Shown here piece by piece: positions 9,021 through 16,520 of a DNA stretch of 64,000 nucleotides. Both the position numbers and the translations under genes were made by a program. This stretch comes from Anaerolineales bacterium HSG25 (lineage in GTDB: Bacteria; Chloroflexota; Anaerolineae; 4572-78; J111), in the NCBI GenBank assembly GCA_030377865.1, contig JAUCGA010000006.1, positions 1 through 64,000 on the forward strand, in the 5' to 3' direction. Under the pieces are notes generated by a model. It made no database searches. It was given only the letters and a program-made list of their open reading frames with translations, and was not told the origin of the DNA. Positions within the stretch are counted from its first letter, which is position 1; each line of letters opens with the position of its first letter.

Positions 9021-9149
9021 TCCTAAATAAAGGAGTGCAAAAGCTTCTTGCTTTTGCCAGAAACAAACATGCAAAAACAAGAAGCTTTTGCACTCCGTGT
9101 ATCTCAATGTTGAGTTTTTATGAGATAATTAGTTATTCCCGAACATATC
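9021..9149 (+). mobile_element. R3 element, copy 1 (IS630-like MITE, left end lost)
   Basis: Contains GGAGTGCAAAAGCTTCTTGC and its inverted partner GCAAGAAGCTTTTGC-type arm, then GAGTTTTTATGAGATAATTA, and the right end TTCCCGAACATATC followed by TA. The left terminal repeat seen in copies at 40435 and 44331 is missing. A 69-codon frame over this copy is not a gene. Confidence 0.7.
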
Positions 9150-9267
9150 TAATGTGTATGGTCAAAAGAGTACCTTCTCCGCACGATGATACAATCAATG
9201 TCGTGTGGAGAAACGAAATTACACTATTAAAGTACGTACCTTAAATACGTCGAGGAGATTTTAAGAG

Positions 9268-12200
9268 ATGAGTAAACGATTTTTTCTGTTGATTTGCCTG
9301 TTAGCCTCAGTTGCCTTGATTGCGGCCCAGTGTGGTGGTGCCGCCACGCCTGAACCTAAAGAAGAATCGGCCAAAGAAGAACCGGCTAAAGAAGAGCCAG
9401 CCGCCGAAGAACCAGCCGAAGAAGCACCAGTCGAAGAACCGGCTGAAGAAGCACCAGCCGAAGTTGCTAGTTGTGAAGATGCCCTTGGTTGTATAACCGT
9501 CGCCCCCGGTGATGCAATTCGCATCGCCTCTGCCCTCGTGATTGCTGGGCCAAACGAAACCTTGGGGATCGATTCCCAACGTGGCGTTGAAATCGCCATT
9601 GATGATTATGGCGAAATTGCCGGTCACTCGGTAGAACTACAAGCCGAGGACGCTGGCTGTTCTGCTGAGGGTGGTCAAACCGCCGCTCAAAAAATCGCCT
9701 CTGATGAGAGTATCGCTGGGGTTATAGGGCATAACTGCTCTAGCTCTTGTACCCCCGCCGCCCCCATCTATAATGATGCTGGTTTGACTATGGTATCAAC
9801 CTCATGTACTGCACCAGCCTTGACCGATCCGGCTAACCACAGCCCGAGCTTCTTACGAACTGCTCATAACGACAACGTTCAAGGTCGGGTGATGGCTGAA
9901 TATGTATACAACGAACTCGGTTTAACCAGTGCGGCCACCATCCACGATGGTAGCCCCTACGCCGAGCAGTTACAACAAGTCTTTGCTGATGTATTTACTG
10001 AACTTGGTGGAACGATTACCGCTCAAGAAGCAGTCAACATCGGTGATACCGACATGCGTCCGGTGCTGACCTCTATTTCTGCCGGTGCCCCAGAGTTTAT
10101 CTACTATCCCATCTTTATTTCTGAAGGTGCATTTATCACCGTTCAGTCTAAAGAGATTGCCGGTTTGGAAAATGTTCAACTGGCCGGTGCTGACGGTATG
10201 ATATCTCCTGACTTCATCGCCGCCGCCGGAGAAGCCGCCGAAGGAATGATAATCTCCGGCCCTGACCTGAATTTTGCCGGTGGGGCGTATGCTGATTTCC
10301 TTTCCAAACACGAAGCCAAATATGGCGGCGACCCTGTTGCCGCTTTCCATGCTCATGCTTACGATGCCGCCTCAATCATCCTTGGTGCCATTGACTCTGT
10401 GACTCAAACCGATGGTGATGGTAACACCATCATCGGTCGTCAAGCATTACGTGATGCTATCTATGCTACCTCTGGTCATGCTGGTATCACTGGTAACTTA
10501 ACTTGTAACGAAAATGGTGACTGTGCTGACCCGAAAATCGCGGTCAATACCATTAGCGGTGGTGCATACGTGCCGGTTGGTGGTGCAGAAGAAGCATCTG
10601 CTGACGGTGGTGACATGGAAGCTGTTGCTGGTTGTGAAGATGCCCTGGGTTGTGTAACCGTCGCCCCCGGTGATCCAATTCGCATCGCCTCTGCCTTAGT
10701 TATTGCTGGGCCAAACGAAACATTAGGGATTGACTCCCAACATGGTGTTGAAATCGCCATTGATGATTATGGCGAAGTTGCTGGTCACTCGGTAGAACTA
10801 CAAGCCGAAGACTCTGGCTGTTCTGCTGAGGGTGGTCAAACCGCCGCTCAGAAGATTGCCTCAGATGAGAGTATCGCTGGGGTTATAGGGCATAACTGCT
10901 CTAGCTCTTGTACCCCTGCCGCCCCCATCTACAACGATGCCGGTTTGACAATGATATCAACCTCATGTACTGCACCAGCCTTGACCGATCCGGCTAACCA
11001 CACCCCAAGTTTCTTACGAACTGCTCATAATGACAATGTTCAAGGGCGGGTGATGGCTGAATATGTGTACAACGAACTCGGTTTGACCAGCGCGGCCACC
11101 ATTCACGATGGTAGCCCCTACGCCGAGCAGTTACAGCAAGTCTTTGCTGACGTATTCACTGAACTTGGTGGAACGGTTACCGCCCAAGAAGCGATTAATG
11201 TCGGTGACACTGACATGCGTCCGGTATTGACCTCTATCTCTGCCGGTGCCCCAGAGTTCATCTACTACCCCATCTTTATTTCTGAAGGTGCATTCATCAC
11301 CGTTCAGTCTAAAGAGATTGCTGGTTTGGAAAACGTTCAACTGGCCGGTGCTGACGGTATGATATCTCCTGACTTCATCGCCGCCGCCGGAGAAGCCGCC
11401 GAAGGAATGATAATCTCTGGTCCTGACCTGAACTTTGCCGGTGGAGCCTATGAGGAGTTCCTTGCTACGCACGAAGCCAAATATGGTGATTCGCCGCCAA
11501 GTGCGTTCCATGCTCATGCCTATGATGCCGCCTCAATCATCCTTGGTGCCATCGACTCTGTGGCTCAAACCGATGGCGATGGTAACACCATCATCGGTCG
11601 TCAAGCATTGCGTGATGCTATCTATGCTACCTCTGATCATTCTGGTATTACCGGTAACTTAAGCTGTAACGAAAATGGTGACTGTGCTGATCCAAAGATC
11701 GCGGTCAACACGATTAGTGGTGGTGCATACGTCCCTGCTGGTGGTGGCGGTGATGCCGCTTGTGAATATGGTGGTCTGCTAAAGAGCATCGAAGCGGTTG
11801 ATGACCTAACCGTCAAATTCAACCTCTGTTCACCGGACGTAGCCTTCCCTTCAAAAATGGCCTTTACCGCCTTTAGTATCCATCCTTCCGAATATCTGGA
11901 AGAAACCAATGGAACTGGCGACATCTTAGAAAAACCAATCGGCACTGGCCCTTACCAAATGACCGCTTGGAACCGTGGTGAAGATATTGTGCTCGAAAAG
12001 TTTGACGACTACTGGGGCGAAACAGCTAAAACCGACACCGTCATCTTCCGCTGGAGTTCAGAAGGCGCGCAACGTCTGCTCGAACTGCAATCCGGTACTG
12101 TTGATGGAATCGACAACCCCTCACCCGACGACTTCGCCGTCATTGAAGGGGATGATACCTTAACTCTCTATCCTCGTGAAGGTCTTAACGTCTTCTACTT

Positions 12201-13278
12201 GGGTATGAACACCGCCTTCCCACCGTTTGACAACGAACTGGTTCGTCAAGCCATGACTTACGGGATTGACAAGAGCCGTATCGTCGATAACTTCTATCCG
12301 GCTGGTTCAATCACCTCCGAATACTTCACCCCATGTGCTATTCCGGGTGGCTGTACTGGTGATGCCTTCCCCACTTATGATCCTGAAAAAGCCAAAGAAC
12401 TGTTGGCCGAAGCGGGTTATGCAGACGGGTTTGACACCAAAATCTCCTATCGTGATGTGGTTCGAAGCTACTTGCCAGAACCGGGTGTTGTCGCTCAAGA
12501 TATTCAAGCCCAACTGGCTGACTTAGGAATCAATATCCAAATCGAAGTCATGGAAAGTGGTTCTTTCCTTGATGCCGCCGATGCTGGCGAACTCGAAGGC
12601 TTCCACATGTTAGGTTGGGGCGCTGACTATCCAGACCCAACCAACTTCTTAGACTATCACTTTGGTGGTGGTGCGAGCGCTCAGTTTGGCGAAGGTTTCA
12701 CAGATATTCATGATGCTTTAGCCTTAGGCGCGAGCCTAGTCGATCAAGCAGAGCGTGATGTCGCTTATGCCAATGCCAACAACTTACTCATGCAACACTC
12801 ACCGATGGTGCCGATTTCACACGGTGGTTCTGGTACAGCCTTTAAAGCTGGAGCCGAAGGCGCGCATGCCTCACCATTAGGCAACGAGTACTTTGCCGTG
12901 ATGGAAGTACCCGGCCAAGATACCTTCATCTGGATGCAGAATGCTGAACCAATCAGCACCTACTGTGCCGATGAAACTGATGGCGAAACCTTGCGACTGT
13001 GTGAGCAGTTCGCTGAGCCATTGTTAGCCTACGAAGTGGCTGGTACAGCGGTGAAACCGGCTCTGGCTGAAAGCTACGAAGCCAGTGACGACCTGACTGA
13101 GTGGGTATTCTACTTACGTCCGGGTGTTAAATTCCATGACGGCTCAGACCTTGATGCAGAAGATGTTATCAAGAGCTTTGAAGCCCAATGGGATGCCGCC
13201 AGCCCGCTCCATACCGGACGCGCCGGTGATTTCACTTACTTCAATGCCTTCTTTGGTGCTTTCAAAAACGCTGAATAG
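9268..13278 (+). CDS. Fused binding lipoprotein: two LivJ-type domains + permuted family-5 domain
   Basis: 1336 aa, paralogue of the gene at 5905 with the same RBS region and signal peptide (Cys22). A Glu/Pro/Ala/Lys spacer precedes LivJ-type domain A (residues ~68-440). Domain B (~456-825) repeats it with a 387-residue period and strong identity. The permuted family-5 domain (~830-1336) is nearly identical in DNA to that of the first gene. Differences between domains A and B near the expected cleft (AYADFLSKHEAKYGGDPV versus AYEEFLATHEAKYGDSPP) could alter substrate choice. Such an architecture would put three binding clefts on one lipid anchor. The following DppB/DppC-like genes are the natural partners of the family-5 part; no LivH/LivM permease is visible. 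Homologues usually have one domain of 350-550 residues. Confidence 0.85.
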   Translation: MSKRFFLLICLLASVALIAAQCGGAATPEPKEESAKEEPAKEEPAAEEPAEEAPVEEPAEEAPAEVASCEDALGCITVAPGDAIRIASALVIAGPNETLGIDSQRGVEIAIDDYGEIAGHSVELQAEDAGCSAEGGQTAAQKIASDESIAGVIGHNCSSSCTPAAPIYNDAGLTMVSTSCTAPALTDPANHSPSFLRTAHNDNVQGRVMAEYVYNELGLTSAATIHDGSPYAEQLQQVFADVFTELGGTITAQEAVNIGDTDMRPVLTSISAGAPEFIYYPIFISEGAFITVQSKEIAGLENVQLAGADGMISPDFIAAAGEAAEGMIISGPDLNFAGGAYADFLSKHEAKYGGDPVAAFHAHAYDAASIILGAIDSVTQTDGDGNTIIGRQALRDAIYATSGHAGITGNLTCNENGDCADPKIAVNTISGGAYVPVGGAEEASADGGDMEAVAGCEDALGCVTVAPGDPIRIASALVIAGPNETLGIDSQHGVEIAIDDYGEVAGHSVELQAEDSGCSAEGGQTAAQKIASDESIAGVIGHNCSSSCTPAAPIYNDAGLTMISTSCTAPALTDPANHTPSFLRTAHNDNVQGRVMAEYVYNELGLTSAATIHDGSPYAEQLQQVFADVFTELGGTVTAQEAINVGDTDMRPVLTSISAGAPEFIYYPIFISEGAFITVQSKEIAGLENVQLAGADGMISPDFIAAAGEAAEGMIISGPDLNFAGGAYEEFLATHEAKYGDSPPSAFHAHAYDAASIILGAIDSVAQTDGDGNTIIGRQALRDAIYATSDHSGITGNLSCNENGDCADPKIAVNTISGGAYVPAGGGGDAACEYGGLLKSIEAVDDLTVKFNLCSPDVAFPSKMAFTAFSIHPSEYLEETNGTGDILEKPIGTGPYQMTAWNRGEDIVLEKFDDYWGETAKTDTVIFRWSSEGAQRLLELQSGTVDGIDNPSPDDFAVIEGDDTLTLYPREGLNVFYLGMNTAFPPFDNELVRQAMTYGIDKSRIVDNFYPAGSITSEYFTPCAIPGGCTGDAFPTYDPEKAKELLAEAGYADGFDTKISYRDVVRSYLPEPGVVAQDIQAQLADLGINIQIEVMESGSFLDAADAGELEGFHMLGWGADYPDPTNFLDYHFGGGASAQFGEGFTDIHDALALGASLVDQAERDVAYANANNLLMQHSPMVPISHGGSGTAFKAGAEGAHASPLGNEYFAVMEVPGQDTFIWMQNAEPISTYCADETDGETLRLCEQFAEPLLAYEVAGTAVKPALAESYEASDDLTEWVFYLRPGVKFHDGSDLDAEDVIKSFEAQWDAASPLHTGRAGDFTYFNAFFGAFKNAE

Positions 13279-13305
13279 GTTATACCCATGTAAGGCTTAC
13301 ACGTA
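11744..13305 (+). repeat. 1.55-kb near-identical direct repeat of 7240-8801
   Basis: The 3' parts of the two fused genes match almost base for base from GGTGGTGGCGGTGATGCCGC through the stop and about 25 bp beyond (GCTGAATAGGTTAYACCCATGTAAGG). After that the flanks differ. This points to a recent duplication or gene conversion and is a hazard for short-read assembly. Confidence 0.9.
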
Positions 13306-13581
13306 AGGCAAAACAGTATCGTAGCACAGTGCTTTAGCCTGTGCAGTACACAACCTGAAGGCTGTGCTACGTATTTTGCTTGAATTATGTTGTTAGCCTC
13401 ACGTAACATTAAATAATGTTATTACACTGATGTAAATCAAGGCAGGGTGTTGTTCCAATTCAAACATTGCTGGACAATACCCTGCCTTTTTCTTGAAACT
13501 ACTTCTAGGGTTTTTGGTTTTAGATTTGCGATTCATCTATTCGCTAATCGTAAATCTAAAATCGTAAATCTAAAATCCACT
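13279..13581. other. Intergenic region with hairpin repeats
   Basis: No gene. A long inverted pair GTAGCACAGTGCTTTAGCC...GGCTGTGCTAC (13322-13371) resembles one at 14795-14850. A second pair flanks GCAGGGTGTTG...CCCTGCC near 13442-13487. Just before the permease start, AATCGTAAATCTAAAAT is repeated. No SD-like sequence precedes the ATG at 13582. Confidence 0.5.
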
Positions 13582-14664
13582 ATGGGACAATACATTATTC
13601 GCCGTGTTTTTTTGGCGATACCCGTTATTTTTGGAATTATGCTCATGACCTTTGTGCTGGCTCGAGTCATCCCCGGCGACCCATGTCGTGCTGTATTAGG
13701 GGAACGAGCCACCGATGAGATTTGTGATGCCTTCTTTGAGCGGCATGGTCTCGACCAACCAATTCCGGTTCAGTTTGGAGTTTATATAAAACAGATTCTT
13801 CTCGAAGGTGATTTTGGTAACTCGTTGCGTTTTAATCGACCCGTTACCGAAATCATGGTCGAACGGCTTCCGGTAACGCTAGAGTTAGCCCTATCAGCCT
13901 TAGCCTTTGCCACATTTTTTGGCCTAATCTTTGGTATCGTCTCCGCCTACTGGCACAACTCTGCCATTGATGTTGGTACCATGATGGGAGCCAATATCGG
14001 AGTCTCCATGCCCGTTTTTTGGTTAGGCTTGATGTTACAATATCTCTTTGCTCTTAAATTAAAAGGAACAATCTTTCAGCTTCCTCCCTCTGGGCGCTTA
14101 TCTTCCGGACTAGACAATCCTCCTTTCTTTGAGGTGTGGGGCTGGGATTTAAACGAAGGTACTTTGTTCTTTACCTTCTGTTTGTTTTTGAGCAACTTAA
14201 ACCTATTCAACTCGATTATCACCGCCAATTGGGAGGTGTTTTGGGATGCCGCTCAACATCTAGTTTTACCCACCATTGCAGTCGGAACCATCCCCCTCGC
14301 CATTATTGCTCGGATCACCCGATCTAGCCTGCTCGAAGTCTTGAGCCTCGATTATATCCGCACTGCCAGAGCCAAGGGGGTCTCTGAAACCCTCATGGTC
14401 TTCCGGCATGCCCTTAGTAACTCGTTACTACCTGTGGTTACAATTGTTGGACTACAGCTAGGTATATTGGTAAGTGGTGCAGTGTTGACCGAAACAATTT
14501 TTAATTTGGCTGGTCTAGGCCGAACTTTGTATGAAGCGATTACTGCCCGTGACTATATTATTATCCAAGGCATGACCTTAGTTGTGGCCGTTGTCTTTGT
14601 TTTTGTCAATCTAATCGTTGATGTATCTTATGCCTTCCTTGATCCTCGTATTCGTTTAAGTTAA
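13582..14664 (+). CDS. Peptide-type ABC transporter permease (DppB-like)
   Basis: 360 aa. The open frame extends to 13447, but MGQYIIRRVFLAIPVIFGIM is the classic family N-terminus, so the start at 13582 is chosen. Features: ARVIPGDPCRAVLGERAT, a six-helix permease core, and the EAA-like loop SLDYIRTARAKGVSETLMVFRHAL near the C-terminus, then GAVLTETIFNLAGLGR. An extra stretch of ~60 residues (FTFCLFLSNLNLFNSI and around) lies before the loop, a frequent insert in this family. It should pair with the DppC-like gene at 15148 and take substrate from the family-5 domains upstream. No ATPase gene is in the window. Confidence 0.92.
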   Translation: MGQYIIRRVFLAIPVIFGIMLMTFVLARVIPGDPCRAVLGERATDEICDAFFERHGLDQPIPVQFGVYIKQILLEGDFGNSLRFNRPVTEIMVERLPVTLELALSALAFATFFGLIFGIVSAYWHNSAIDVGTMMGANIGVSMPVFWLGLMLQYLFALKLKGTIFQLPPSGRLSSGLDNPPFFEVWGWDLNEGTLFFTFCLFLSNLNLFNSIITANWEVFWDAAQHLVLPTIAVGTIPLAIIARITRSSLLEVLSLDYIRTARAKGVSETLMVFRHALSNSLLPVVTIVGLQLGILVSGAVLTETIFNLAGLGRTLYEAITARDYIIIQGMTLVVAVVFVFVNLIVDVSYAFLDPRIRLS

Positions 14665-14878
14665 ATAAGTAGCGTGTTTGATTAATAAAGTGTCGGCTGA
14701 AAGCCGATGCTCTATAGTCAATGCTCATTCCTAAATAAACGGATTAACAGTTAGGAATTAAGTACATTGTTATTAAGTTATACATGGTTTTACCGTAGCG
14801 CAGGCTTTAGCCTGTATTTTGAAACTCGGTCTAAAGACCGAGCTACGAAATCCTACAAAACTTATTTAACGTTGTATT
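14665..14878. other. Intergenic DNA with a hairpin repeat
   Basis: No gene. It contains GTAGCGCAGGCTTTAGCCTG and CTCGGTCTAAAGACCGAG (14795-14846), two adjacent palindromes related to those at 13.3 kb. After R6, 15018-15147 holds only AT-rich DNA ending in four AATTCTTAATT-like units before the permease start. Confidence 0.45.
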
Positions 14879-15017
14879 AAGTAGTTTTCAGAACTAACTT
14901 GTAAAAAACAGAAGTGTATCCATGAGGGTAACGGGTGTGTACCCGTTACCCATAACAGGCGGGTGTATACCCGCCAAATACCCGTTGCGATTACATAATC
15001 GCAACGATCAGGACATG
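14879..15017. repeat. R6 element, copy 1 (three successive hairpins)
   Basis: Starts AAGTAGTTTTCAGAACTAACTT. Then come three perfect palindromes: GGGTAACGGG/CCCGTTACCC, GGCGGGTGTATACCCGCC, and GTTGCGATTACATAATCGCAAC, ending at GATCAGGA. The second copy is at 42944-43077. The conserved triple-hairpin suggests a structured RNA or a BIME-like element; no coding sense. Confidence 0.75.
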
Positions 15018-15147
15018 GTATTTGGGTAAAAATAACAACTTAGAAATGAAAGTTACTTAAGCTTTAGACCCTAAAAATTTTCAAAACCCTTAGAGTCTGC
15101 CGCATACCAGCAAATTCTTAATTCCTAATTCTTAATTCTTAATCATC

Positions 15148-16077
15148 ATGACCGTAGCTACCGCCGCTAAACTATCGGCTAAAGCCAAAGAACCAAGCAG
15201 TCTTTATCAGGATGCATTTCGTCATCTTATGCAGAAGAAGTCTGCTGTAATAGGTCTCCTCATTTTGTTGTTTTTCGTTTTTGTGGCCGTCTTTGCGGGG
15301 ATGATTGCCCCGTATGATCCCATCACGCAGTTGATTGGTAAAGAAGATGGTATCAAAAAACGCTCACCTCCTTGCATCCACATGTTGGGCTGTGAAGGCC
15401 CTCAACATGTTTTTGGTGTAGACGCTAATTTCCGTGATTTTTTCAGCCGTATGGTATATGGGTCTCGACTATCGTTGATGGTTGGGTTTACTTCTGTGAC
15501 CTTTGCCATTGTGGCCGGAACAATTTTAGGTGCTATCGCCGGGTATGCGGGAGGCTGGGTTGATAATTTGATTATGCGCTTTATGGATGTCCTCCTGGCC
15601 TTTCCTGCTCTAATTTTGGCGATTGCGATTGTCACTGTGCTTGGCCCGGGTCTAATAAACGCCTTACTCGCTATCGCCATTGTGACGATCCCGAGTTACG
15701 CACGGGTTATTCGTTCCAGTGTTATCTCGGTCAAAGAGCAAGAGTATGTGACTGCCGGTCATGCCTTGGGCGTTCCTCCGGCTCGGATTCTGTTCAGAGC
15801 CATCTTACCTAATTCGATTACCCCGCTCATTGTGCAAGCTACCTTGGGTATCGGGACGGCTATTGTTGAAGTCGCCGCTCTCTCCTTTTTGGGGCTAGGC
15901 GCACAACCACCCACTCCAGAATGGGGTTCCATGCTTAGTGCCGAACGGAATCAGGTTTTTACCGCCCCTCACTTGGTTTTTATTCCCGGTATGGCTATTA
16001 CGTTGGTCGTGCTCGGTTTTAACCTCCTTGGTGATGGTCTGCGCGATGCGTTAGACCCACGCCTGAATCGGCGCTAA
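15148..16077 (+). CDS. Peptide-type ABC transporter permease (DppC-like)
   Basis: 309 aa. The N-terminal cytoplasmic tail and first helix (KKSAVIGLLILLFFVFVAVFAGMIAPYDP) are the OppC/DppC signature. The core includes GLSLMVG-type SRLSLMVGFTSVTFAIVAGT and the EAA loop KEQEYVTAGHALGVPPARIL. It ends with SFLGLGAQPPTPEWGSML and LLGDGLRDALDPR, both typical. It forms the second half of the channel with the DppB-like protein. The separation of 483 bp from dppB, filled with repeats, is unusual for this pair, which normally sit back to back. Confidence 0.93.
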   Translation: MTVATAAKLSAKAKEPSSLYQDAFRHLMQKKSAVIGLLILLFFVFVAVFAGMIAPYDPITQLIGKEDGIKKRSPPCIHMLGCEGPQHVFGVDANFRDFFSRMVYGSRLSLMVGFTSVTFAIVAGTILGAIAGYAGGWVDNLIMRFMDVLLAFPALILAIAIVTVLGPGLINALLAIAIVTIPSYARVIRSSVISVKEQEYVTAGHALGVPPARILFRAILPNSITPLIVQATLGIGTAIVEVAALSFLGLGAQPPTPEWGSMLSAERNQVFTAPHLVFIPGMAITLVVLGFNLLGDGLRDALDPRLNRR

Positions 16078-16119
16078 TTTTTTTCAGGTTATCTGTGGCG
16101 ATGGTCATGGTTTCGACCA

Positions 16120-16195
16120 ACACCTCCGAGGAGCTTCGCACCTCGAAGGAGAACGACTCCACGACCTTCAAGGTGCGAATCTCCTTGAAGGTCTG
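16120..16195. repeat. R8 inverted/direct repeat (CTTCAAGG-type)
   Basis: CACCTCCGAGGAGCTTCGCA, then ACCTTCAAGGTGCGAATCTC and CTTGAAGG form overlapping inverted repeats. The same words occur at 2816-2912 and 29955-29980. Function unknown; no coding sense. Confidence 0.5.
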
Positions 16196-16230
16196 GTCTC
16201 TTTGGCCGAAACGAAGACTAACGCAAAAAA

Positions 16231-16260
16231 GGTTAGCGTTAAAATACGCTAACCTTTTTT
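16231..16260. terminator. Bidirectional Rho-independent terminator
   Basis: Stem GGTTAGCG (16231-16238) and CGCTAACC (16247-16254), loop TTAAAATA, with A-run before and T-run after. It closes the transporter region. Confidence 0.85.
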
Positions 16261-16303
16261 GTGTACACGATATAAGTTCGTTTTATATTCTATTGCTCAA
16301 GGC

Positions 16304-16363
16304 TTAGTCAAAATCGGCAATCAAATCAGCTTCATCTTCAATGCCAATTGACAGATTTCGACT
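16304..16363 (-). pseudogene. Remnant of a Cys/Met-metabolism PLP enzyme C-terminus
   Basis: On the minus strand a short frame reads SRNLSIGIEDEADLIADFD followed by a stop. It is closed on its N-side by TAA. The wording closely matches the last residues of cystathionine gamma-synthase/gamma-lyase-type enzymes (LSIGIED...DLIADL). Only about 19 residues remain, so this is a gene relic. The assignment rests on motif memory, not on an alignment. Confidence 0.4.
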
Positions 16364-16453
16364 TTATTGTACTTGCATGCAGGGGGTTGTGGCAAACAAT
16401 ATTGGGTTATTCCTCCTTTTCTAATAACTCCCCTTACTTTTATCCCCTGACAG

Positions 16454-16482
16454 TTGATTAAACGGAAAAGATTCAATATAAT
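16454..16482 (+). promoter_or_regulatory. Sigma-70-like promoter of the kinase cluster
   Basis: TTGATT (16454-16459), 17-bp spacer, TATAAT (16477-16482); a second overlapping TATAAT lies at 16483-16488. It is about 40 bp upstream of the GTG start at 16521. Confidence 0.7.
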
Positions 16483-16520
16483 TATAATACAAGGTTTTAT
16501 CTAAACGTGGGAGATTAACT

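Noticed and set aside
9035-9244. ORF over the R3 copy
   Set aside because: It is made of the element's palindrome, has no SD, and similar frames arise at other R3 copies.
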